Below are positions 1 through 5,973 of a stretch of 11,050 nucleotides of DNA, in pieces. The stretch comes from Oscillospiraceae bacterium. Its GTDB lineage: Bacteria > Bacillota > Clostridia > Oscillospirales > Ruminococcaceae. Position 1 is the stretch's first letter. Each line of letters begins with the position of its first letter. Location: contig JAHHTS010000074.1 of NCBI GenBank assembly GCA_020024475.1, forward strand, positions 1-11,050. Reading direction: 5' to 3'. The notes beneath the pieces were generated by a model. The model searched no databases. It was not told the origin of the DNA and saw only the letters and a program-made list of their open reading frames with translations. The translations under genes and the position numbers were made by a program.

Positions 1-48
1 TATAAAAAAACTAAAGATGATACACATAATCCATCTTTAGCTTTTATA
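1..48. terminator. Bidirectional hairpin terminator
   Basis: A perfect 9-bp stem is formed by CTAAAGATG (11-19) and CATCTTTAG (32-40), with a 12-nt loop. It is followed on the minus strand by seven T (complement of A 4-10) and on the plus strand by CTTTTATA (41-48). The flanks TATAAAA (1-7) and TTTTATA (42-48) can also pair across a small internal loop. A stem with a U-tract on both sides is the usual form of an intrinsic terminator shared by converging transcription units. The stem is AT-rich and the window starts here, so the partner gene on the left is not visible. Confidence 0.6.
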
Positions 49-169
49 ACAATTAAAATGAATCTAATAACTGCAGTCGCTATTATTTTGTTAATACACT
101 CTCCGTATGTTGCAACTTCCATTTATGAGAAAACAAATTTAAGAATTTCTCTTAGGTTACCTTTCATGA

Positions 170-690
170 CAAGACATTCGGGCGATGATATCATTCAGGT
201 AATCCCTTGGGTTGACTTGGAGGCGGATGATTCCCTTGACATAAAGCATCTCTAACTTGTACCTGACACCTTAGTTACCTCTTCGCCTATACTATTAAGG
301 ATAGGTCCTCACCGCTCAGCTCTATCACCTCGGTTTCGAATACAATAAGATTCTTTACATTTTGCAATTCTGACGATTCTGCTTCTTTACCTCGGCAGAC
401 TCCTTTTCAATCTTCTCTACCTCCTTGTCACACTTTTCTTTTGCCTGATGTTGCAATCCAATAAATTCATCCGCAAAGAGGTCTGGCAAATTAGGATTAT
501 ATACAGGAAACTTTTTTACTTTACGCTCAAATAGTTACCAGTTCAGCTATACAATCTGAGCCGTCAACTCCTTGATACGTTCCTGCAGTTTCTCATTCTG
601 CTCCGCCTGTTTTTTGTGAGTGGTAGACAATGAAACAATAGAGGCATTCAGTCCTTCTATCATCTTGAGTAGTATATCCTTTTCATCCAT
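170..690 (-). pseudogene. IS66-family transposase TnpC, decayed N-terminal fragment
   Basis: Reading the minus strand from ATG at 690 gives MDEKDILLKMIEGLNASI, then a glutamine- and lysine-rich coiled-coil stretch (QAEQNEKLQERIKELTAQ), then FPVYNPNLPDLFADEF. This is the N-terminal organisation of Bacteroides IS66 TnpC: a coiled coil, a short basic linker and a PNLPDLF segment. The frame is broken by TAG at 547-549, TAA at 535-537 and TAA at 355-357. A frameshift follows, after which the reading resumes as TEVIELSGEDLS and, after a further shift, IGEEVTKV (about 255-345). Beyond about position 170 I can no longer align it. Full TnpC is roughly 500 residues, so the catalytic DDE part is absent, and I see no tnpA or tnpB next to it. 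It is a dead relic; the left end is approximate. Confidence 0.8.
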
Positions 691-930
691 TATCTCTTTT
701 TATTATGTAAATATACTAATTAATAGTGAATCATACAACAATTCTGCATTTTTATTCACCCCCAAGGCATGTTATACATAGTATTCCTTGCGTTCCCCTT
801 GTAAACTTCCCCTTTTTAGGACAGACTTCAATTAGACTGCAAATATAATTCTTTTCTTTTTTTTCAATTGCATATATAGTTCGGTGATTGGTTTCAGATA
901 GGCCACCCAAAGCATAAGCTGTAGAGATGT

Positions 931-966
931 GCAAGACCGCCCTATGGGCACTTGCCCTGGTCTTGC
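931..966. repeat. Perfect 8-bp stem with nested GGGC/GCCC hairpins in the IS3 tail
   Basis: GCAAGACC (931-938) and GGTCTTGC (959-966) are exact reverse complements. The 20 nt between them contain GCCC (939-942), GGGC (946-949) and GCCC (954-957), so the centre can fold in two mutually exclusive ways. It lies in the unusually long stretch of about 210 nt between the end of orfB (1009) and the IS end (800). No T-run follows on either strand, so it is not a classic intrinsic terminator. Role unknown. Confidence 0.5.
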
Positions 967-1008
967 TGAACTCGGAAGCAGAGCTAAATTTGCCTGTCTG
1001 AGCATCAA

Positions 1009-2093
1009 TCATTGTATCTTACACCCCTTTGCTCAATACTCCATCAGCGGCATATTGTTGAGACTCTCATGGGGTCTTTCATTGTTAGTAATAACGCTTC
1101 CATTCCTAGGTTATCCGCTTCACTTCCTCTATGCTTCTGAAGATGTATACGTCAAGTAATGTTCTTCTGTAACTGCCGTTGAACCGTTCTATGTATCCGT
1201 CTTGAGTCGGGCATCCAAGCTGAGTGTACAAGATACTTATATCGTTCCCTTTCCACCACTCCTAGAATCCTTTGAAATGCCCCCCAAGCCGTTGTCACAC
1301 CTGATATTTCTCGGCTTGCCGTTCAGCCAGATTACCTTTTCCAGTGTCCTTATCACTCTTCTCGTCGGAAAATACATCAAAACTCACTGGAACACAGATA
1401 CTTTATTACTATCATCCATTATGTTCAGTATCCGAAACTTCCTTCCGCACTCCAGCACATCGCCCACGAAGTCTAGCAACTACGTCATATTGGCTCGGAA
1501 GGCTGATCCAAAGGGGGGGGGCTTGACCCTTGCCGGAAGGCGTTTCTTCAAGCGAATCCGTTTCTCGTAGTGCATATTCTTGTACACACGGTAAACCTTC
1601 TTATGATTCCACATCTTTCCTTCCCACCTGAGACGTTTGAATATCTTCCAGAAACCATCTCCATATTATGCTGCCGATCTTATCGCTTCTTCTACTTCCG
1701 AGTCATCCCGCTTCTTCTGATAATAGAAATACGAACGGAGGATCTCCATCAGCTTGCACGCCCGAGCGATGCTCAATCCGTATTCCTTCACAATCTCTAC
1801 CGCTATCTGTTTCTTTATCTCAGACTCTAGAGTTTTTTCAATCACCTCCTTCAATTTCCGGTTGTCCAATGCCAGGTCTGCGTACATCTGCTTCTGTTTC
1901 CGGCTCCTCTCCTTCAGTTCCTTCAATCTCTTAACCTTACTTACTTCCATGCCGCTATATTTAGACTTCCAGTTATACAAGGTGGCTCTCGTTACTCCGT
2001 AATCCCGTACCACCTACTTCTGCGGATTATTCCGCTTACCAATTCTTTGACGGCTTTTACCATCTCACTCTCGCTGTGAATACCTTTTTTCAT
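1009..2093 (-). pseudogene. IS3-family transposase (orfA plus orfB), multiply disrupted
   Basis: The start MKKGIHSESEMVKAVKEL (ATG at 2093) follows a strong AGGAGG. A helix-turn-helix region YGVTRATLYNWKSKYSGM and a leucine-rich coiled coil (LALDNRKLKEVIEK) then give a typical IS3 OrfA. It runs in frame into OrfB-like EYGLSIARACKLMEILRS, whereas functional IS3 elements keep orfA and orfB in different frames. The integrase core is recognisable: Asp at 1471-1473 (DFVGDVLECGRKFR), Asp at 1294-1296 (CDNG) and Glu at 1187-1189 (GYIERFNGSYRR), spaced about 59 and 35 residues as in the IS3 DD(35)E triad. The end reads NNERPHESLNNMPLMEY. Lesions include two 1-nt insertions at about 2014 and 2026-2029, TAA at 1666-1668, a compensating frame slip at 1492-1521, a stop after VSVFQ, a frameshift at about 1270-1285, a stop after KRIT, a 1-nt insertion near 1092 and TGA at 1033-1035. 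It cannot make active transposase. Confidence 0.9.
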
Positions 2094-2097
2094 TCTT

Positions 2098-2103
2098 CCT
2101 CCT
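2098..2103 (-). promoter_or_regulatory. Shine-Dalgarno sequence of the IS3 orfA remnant
   Basis: The minus strand reads AAGGAGGAAGA directly before the ATG at 2093, with AGGAGG four bases from the start codon. It fixes the orfA start upstream of the two frameshifts. None of the chromosomal genes in this window has such a site, which is usual for Bacteroidetes genes. Confidence 0.6.
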
Positions 2104-2165
2104 TCGACAAAATTATCATTTTTCTGCAATAAAGAACAGTCTAGTTTTTAGGGAAGGTTATACTC

Positions 2166-2306
2166 TCAATCGTCGGAACCTCTATTCCAGATTTTCCTGA
2201 ATAGTGGTAAGTTGAATAATTTACATCCATTTGTTGTAGATATGACTTCAACGACAGGTCGCTTTGTTGTACCTGCTTCTAATTCTTTAAATTCTAATCC
2301 TTTCAT
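2166..2306 (-). CDS. 46-residue hypothetical ORF abutting the IS3 end, possibly a truncated gene
   Basis: ATG at 2306 opens a frame beginning MKGLEFKELEAGTTKRPVVE and ending in WNRGSDD with TGA at 2166-2168, only four bases outside the outer end of the IS3 inverted repeat. I do not recognise the family. The N-terminus is charged, with no signal peptide or membrane segment. A TAnnTTTG-type promoter candidate lies about 30 nt upstream (2338-2345), inside a perfect inverted repeat, which favours a once-expressed gene. It may be the 5' end of a longer gene cut by the IS insertion, with the stop arising at or near the junction, or an intact small protein gene, or chance. The overlapping plus-strand frame from 2241 is less convincing because it lacks comparable upstream signals. 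Confidence 0.35.
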   Translation of the reverse strand: MKGLEFKELEAGTTKRPVVEVISTTNGCKLFNLPLFRKIWNRGSDD

Positions 2307-2313
2307 TGCATTT

Positions 2314-2357
2314 GGGATTTGGTTGTTATTGTGAATGCAAAACTACAACCAAATCCC
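2314..2357. repeat. Perfect 14-bp inverted repeat straddling a promoter candidate
   Basis: GGGATTTGGTTGTA (2314-2327) and TACAACCAAATCCC (2344-2357) are exact reverse complements separated by 16 nt. The right-hand arm overlaps the -7-like element (2338-2345) of the small ORF, and the left-hand arm ends 7 nt from its start codon (ATG 2304-2306). Neither side has a T-run, so a terminator is less likely than an operator for a dimeric regulator, an RNA hairpin in the leader, or the end of a small mobile element. Confidence 0.6.
2338..2345 (-). promoter_or_regulatory. Bacteroidetes-type -7 promoter element (TAnnTTTG)
   Basis: The minus strand reads TAGTTTTG, matching the TAnnTTTG consensus of the primary Bacteroidetes sigma factor. 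It lies about 30 nt upstream of the ATG at 2306. A T-rich stretch (TTTTTAATC) lies roughly 20 nt further upstream, but there is no clear TTG at the ideal -33 position. Moderate support at best. Confidence 0.4.
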
Positions 2358-2383
2358 GAGATTAAAAATGTGTATTTCTTCGA

Positions 2384-2405
2384 ATGCTTACCTTTCAGTA
2401 AGCAT
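2384..2405. terminator. 8-bp hairpin downstream of the operon, possible terminator
   Basis: ATGCTTAC (2384-2391) and GTAAGCAT (2398-2405) form a perfect stem with a 6-nt loop. It lies about 130 nt past the stop codon of the metalloprotease gene and before the small ORF, a suitable place to end the operon transcript. There is no U-tract directly after it on the minus strand, so intrinsic termination is uncertain; it could instead act as a 3' RNA-stabilising hairpin. Confidence 0.35.
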
Positions 2406-2443
2406 GATATAGTTATTATTATTTTACTCCAATAATATACAAA

Positions 2444-2457
2444 TAATCAATTGATTA
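2444..2457. repeat. 14-bp perfect palindrome TAATCAATTGATTA
   Basis: TAATCAATTGATTA is its own reverse complement and sits in the AT-rich gap of about 366 bp (2169-2534) between the IS-flanking ORF and the operon end. Apart from this palindrome, the hairpin at 2384-2405 and the small ORF with its promoter repeat, I see no further gene in this gap. The palindrome has the shape of a homodimer binding site, but AT-rich palindromes of this length also arise by chance. Confidence 0.3.
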
Positions 2458-2534
2458 CTAAAATCATTGGCATAAAAAAACTGCCGATTCTATTTAAAAA
2501 GCATTTTCCTTATCCCGAACTCACATTATCAAAT

Positions 2535-5069
2535 TTAATTTTCAAAGAATTTAGATACTTCAAAATATAAATTACGATAATGGGCTTGTGTTTCCTCATC
2601 ACCTAACTTTAAAGATCGTTTGAGTAATTTATATATTTTCTCAAGCTGATTATGATAAACAGAATTTATTGCTATTCTTGTATCAGCCCCATCTATAGGA
2701 CTTGTAGCCATCCTTTCTTGCAAGTGTTTTCGATGGCACGAGCATAAAGAAATATCGTACAATTCTTGAAAAGAACAGCGTCCTTTCTCTCCTATAACTC
2801 CTTTACCTTCGGCAAGCATTAATGATAATATGTAATTATATTGTATAATACGTTCATAAAAATTAAGATTTTTTCGCTTTAGTGTAGGATACATTATAAT
2901 TTCATAAACATCATCCATATATTCGGATGGAGTATAAGCATTTTCGTCGTTTTTTTTCTCCCAAATGGCAAGATTTGTTAAAATACTACTTGATGTTAAA
3001 GAATTTGCAATTGCTCCAATGTATTCTGCAACTTTTGTATTTCCAAAAGGAAAGTAATTTTCTATTTCAGTGTTACAATACCATTGAGGCAATTCTCTAA
3101 GTTGCCTCATAATGAATGATAATGCTTCTTGCTGTTTATCCTTAGAAACAAACCTGTATGCTTTTTGATTATCACCCATTACAGGAGTGTTTAGATAAAC
3201 TCCACCAAGATAAACTTTGACATGTTCTATATATCTTCTATATTGATTAAATATTTCTTGATAAAGTTCATATGGTTTATCATATGATTTATTTTCATCA
3301 TACGTCCACTCTAGAAAATGCTTGACTATATATTTTAAATTTTTTATGCCATATTCGTTAGCTTTAATACAATCATCTCCAAGTGATTCTGACAATGCAG
3401 AAGGATCTATTATAGAAAACAACGAAAACTGTTGAGGTCCATAGTGATACATTGGATCATTTTGTTTATCACGAATCCATTGATTCAATATTATATATTC
3501 TTTGTTGGGGTCTTCAACATCAATAAATGCATATCCCCATTTTATGGCATATTTATCATAAACACCTAAAGTTGGTGGTAGTAGAGATACTCCTTCATCC
3601 TCTGGCTGTGCAACGTAGTTAAAACGAGCATAATCCATGATGGAGGGTGTTGTTCCGTATTTTTGTGTAAAAGTAGCAGAACGTAAAGAGTCTACTGGAT
3701 AAGCATATGAAGCACCCATATTATGCATTAATCCTAATGTGTGTCCTATTTCATGAGCAGCAACATAACGAAGTGCTCGTCCCATGATTTCATCTGCAAA
3801 TACCTTAGTACGTACTTGAGGATCAACTTGTGCTAATTGTACAAATTGCCAATTATGTAATAATTTGAGTACATTATGATAAAAAAGTACATCTCCTTGT
3901 ATAATTTCGCCAGAGCGAGGGTCAATCCATGCAGGCCCCATAGAATTGGCAACTTCTGTTGTAATATACCTATAACATGAATAACGAATATCATCAGGGT
4001 CAAAATCAGGATCGTCTATAGGATAATCTTTGGCAATTATTGCATTTTTAAATCCAATTTCTTTAAAAGCTTCTTGCCAATCTTCGATACCAAGTTTGAT
4101 GTACTTCCTCCATTTTGCAGGAATCGCAGTATCTATATACCAAATGATAGGTTTTTGAGGTTCTACTAATTCACCTTTTTTATAGCGTTCTATATCTTCA
4201 GGTTTTGGCTCTATACGCCAACGTTGAATATAATCTACCTTTTTTAATTCATCATCTGTTTCTGTATAAATATGTTTACGTAATGGGAAATAACCAATAC
4301 GAGAATCTGAAAGACGAGGGCGCATCGGTTTTTCTGGTAATAGGATAATTGAACGAGTCATAATCGCAGTGAATGGATAATCATCAACAGTATACACAAG
4401 CCTGCTTTTTATGTTTAAATTTTGAGGGAATGCCTTAACCTCTAAAATTGTTGATTTTTCACTAGCAAAACTACCTTCTAAAGGATTTTCTCCTAACAAA
4501 AAACTTAATGGCGTTCGCGGTTTAAAAGGACTTAATTCTTTTTGATCTGAGCAAAAGAAAAAAGATACATCTATTACAACACCCGTTGAATCTAAATTTT
4601 CACAAACGATCTTAAATACCTCCATAATAGGATCAACATTGTTACGTTTCAATGAGTGATATATCGGAGATTGTGGATCGCATTGATTTAATGGACTTAA
4701 TCGATGTAGATATACTTGTTCTTCATCACGAGTAAATTTTATTAATAATGGATGTATAGGCATTTCTCCTCCCGATACATCAGTATTGTTACTTGTCGCA
4801 GTAACTCTTGACGATAGTAACATATCTTTACCAAGTAAGTATTGAGGTATTTCAAAATATATTTTTTGTTTGTTTTTAAATATTTTAAATAACCCGTCAT
4901 GTATTTCTGCACCTTCAGTAATATCAGCGTAGTTACTTACCTTCGTTATTGAATCATTTTGAATTGGAATAGACTTTAATTCATTTAATTTCTTCCCAAA
5001 TAATTGAGCTTTACTGTTTCCTGTTATTAGAAAACAAATGCAAATAAATATTCCAGTTAATGTTTTCAT
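2535..5069 (-). CDS. Secreted zinc-dependent metalloprotease (DUF5117/DUF5118/DUF4953 family)
   Basis: An 844-residue exported metalloprotease, last gene of the operon. Residues 1-21 form a Sec signal peptide ending SKA|Q; with no lipobox cysteine, it should be released by signal peptidase I into the periplasm or beyond. Next come a short DUF5118-like segment (about 30-80), a DUF5117-like region (about 80-275) and the DUF4953-like catalytic region from about 400. The active site HEIGHTLGLMH (439-449) gives the zinc ligands His439, His443 and His449 and the general base Glu440. SIMDYARF (476-483) is the Met-turn. This HExxHxxGxxH plus Met-turn layout is that of metzincins, with every key residue intact. 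Length agrees with the family (about 800-900). It starts 10 nt after the preceding stop. The substrate is unknown; the SusC/SusD pair suggests it trims peptides or proteins delivered by the transporter (inference). I see no type IX secretion domain at the C-terminus. Confidence 0.93.
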   Translation of the reverse strand: MKTLTGIFICICFLITGNSKAQLFGKKLNELKSIPIQNDSITKVSNYADITEGAEIHDGLFKIFKNKQKIYFEIPQYLLGKDMLLSSRVTATSNNTDVSGGEMPIHPLLIKFTRDEEQVYLHRLSPLNQCDPQSPIYHSLKRNNVDPIMEVFKIVCENLDSTGVVIDVSFFFCSDQKELSPFKPRTPLSFLLGENPLEGSFASEKSTILEVKAFPQNLNIKSRLVYTVDDYPFTAIMTRSIILLPEKPMRPRLSDSRIGYFPLRKHIYTETDDELKKVDYIQRWRIEPKPEDIERYKKGELVEPQKPIIWYIDTAIPAKWRKYIKLGIEDWQEAFKEIGFKNAIIAKDYPIDDPDFDPDDIRYSCYRYITTEVANSMGPAWIDPRSGEIIQGDVLFYHNVLKLLHNWQFVQLAQVDPQVRTKVFADEIMGRALRYVAAHEIGHTLGLMHNMGASYAYPVDSLRSATFTQKYGTTPSIMDYARFNYVAQPEDEGVSLLPPTLGVYDKYAIKWGYAFIDVEDPNKEYIILNQWIRDKQNDPMYHYGPQQFSLFSIIDPSALSESLGDDCIKANEYGIKNLKYIVKHFLEWTYDENKSYDKPYELYQEIFNQYRRYIEHVKVYLGGVYLNTPVMGDNQKAYRFVSKDKQQEALSFIMRQLRELPQWYCNTEIENYFPFGNTKVAEYIGAIANSLTSSSILTNLAIWEKKNDENAYTPSEYMDDVYEIIMYPTLKRKNLNFYERIIQYNYILSLMLAEGKGVIGEKGRCSFQELYDISLCSCHRKHLQERMATSPIDGADTRIAINSVYHNQLEKIYKLLKRSLKLGDEETQAHYRNLYFEVSKFFEN

Positions 5070-5079
5070 TTGTAATTAT

Positions 5080-5958
5080 TTAAAATTGTTTATTTCCTAT
5101 TTTAATAAGATCAATGTTGTATTCGATTTTAAAATAACTTGTTAAAATATCATATTTAGCTTTTAATTTAGGATATGTTTCTAACATAGGTTTTAATTTC
5201 TCATATGGTATAGTTAAGATAACACCCATAAAATCTCTAAAATCTCCTTCTTTATCAGGAGCTACGATAGAATAAAAATTTGCTCGATCTTTGTACCAAA
5301 AACCATAATTTCGAACATCAATGTCCGTCACATTTGTGTTTTCTGGAAGAAATTGTAAAAACGCTTGATAATAATCTTTACTTATTTCATAGAATTTTTC
5401 AGGAACTTGGATAATAGAATTATTTAGTAGGTATTCTTGCCAAAATACCCCATTGATTTCTTCTCGAATATTTTGCAGTTCTTCTTCAGATAAATTTTCT
5501 ATTCCAGAACGTATTTTTCCTAATGCCAAATAACTTAATCCTGCTAAAGCTCCTTTGTCTTCAAGTTCACCCCAATTCATACGGCCGACTTGTGAGCCAA
5601 TTAATAATTTTAAAGGAAAAAATTGTTTCTTGAAATTAACATCATAAATGTTAAAAAAAACTTTTTCTAACATTTTGAGACCATTAAGTAATATAACTTG
5701 ATCTGTTTGTTTTATCAAATAAACATTTTTTGCAATACCGCTCATATTCCACTGATAATCAATAGTATCATAGTCAACCATTATAATTGAACCATTTTCT
5801 TGATAAAAATTATAAATATATTGCTCAATCTGACTTTCTCCATTTTTAACTTCGTAAGGTATATTGCCTTTTGTCGTATAAATCTCTTCTTCATTATAAC
5901 AAGATATAAAACAAAGACTAGCTACTATTAATAGTAATGTAATTTGATATGTTTTCAT
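5080..5958 (-). CDS. Surface lipoprotein resembling Mx1-type zinc peptidases but lacking HExxH
   Basis: A 292-residue lipoprotein between SusD and the metalloprotease, with gaps of 15 and 10 nt. The signal peptide ends in a lipobox with Cys20. The next residues (YNEEE) are acidic, like the Bacteroidetes signal for export to the cell surface. The order of segments recalls the putative zinc-binding metallopeptidase family (Peptidase_Mx1) often found beside SusCD: an early YIYNFYQENGSI-type strand (47-58), a Phe/Lys-rich FKKQFFPLKLLIGS region (109-122), a segment ending PEKFYEIS (186-193), YGFWYKDRANFYS with GDFRDFM (218-244), and the terminal YFKIEYNIDL (275-284). Where Mx1 proteins carry HEFxH before the P..F..IS motif, this protein reads INGVFWQEYLLNN, and no HExxH occurs anywhere. 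I infer a catalytically dead binding relative. The assignment is from memory of the family pattern, not an alignment; without it this is simply a SusCD-associated lipoprotein of unknown function. Confidence 0.7.
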   Translation of the reverse strand: MKTYQITLLLIVASLCFISCYNEEEIYTTKGNIPYEVKNGESQIEQYIYNFYQENGSIIMVDYDTIDYQWNMSGIAKNVYLIKQTDQVILLNGLKMLEKVFFNIYDVNFKKQFFPLKLLIGSQVGRMNWGELEDKGALAGLSYLALGKIRSGIENLSEEELQNIREEINGVFWQEYLLNNSIIQVPEKFYEISKDYYQAFLQFLPENTNVTDIDVRNYGFWYKDRANFYSIVAPDKEGDFRDFMGVILTIPYEKLKPMLETYPKLKAKYDILTSYFKIEYNIDLIKIGNKQF

Positions 5959-5973
5959 AATATTCGTATTTTT

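Larger units (their letters stand above)
800..2162 (-). mobile_element. Degenerate IS3-family insertion sequence
   Basis: The orfA/orfB-type coding region (1009-2093) is enclosed by imperfect terminal inverted repeats. The end at 800-812 reads TGTAAACTTCCCC inward. The end at 2162-2151 reads TATAACCTTCCC inward on the minus strand. Ten of the first twelve positions agree, and one end keeps the terminal TG common in IS3-type ends. A length of about 1.36 kb suits the IS3 family. The bases just outside (ccct at 796-799, ctct at 2163-2166) are similar but not identical, so a 4-bp target duplication is possible but unproven. The element is inactive, since its transposase has several stops and frameshifts. 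It lies just upstream of the tnpC remnant, so it may have inserted into an older IS66 copy. The subgroup (IS407-like?) is a guess. Confidence 0.75.

Noticed and set aside
58..255. Plus-strand 65-codon ORF with a hydrophobic start
   Set aside because: Most of it lies antisense to the IS66 tnpC remnant (GEEVTKV and VIELSGEDLS on the other strand) or its eroded end, and it resembles no family I know. Most likely a chance frame.
752..1012. Minus-strand 86-codon ORF reaching across the IS3 end
   Set aside because: It runs from the IS tail through the terminal inverted repeat into flanking DNA, has no recognisable domain, and its frame spans two unrelated sequences.
1202..1934. Several plus-strand ORFs over the IS3 element
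   Set aside because: They are antisense shadows of the transposase remnant, whose minus-strand frames show clear IS3 motifs.
2241..2333. Plus-strand 30-codon ORF overlapping the small minus-strand ORF
   Set aside because: It has no promoter or ribosome-binding features and lies antisense to the better-supported minus-strand frame.
2455..2500. GGCAGTTTTTTTATGCC-like segment after the operon as an intrinsic terminator
   Set aside because: The stem is only four base pairs with the T-run inside the loop, and no complementary arm stands before the T-run.
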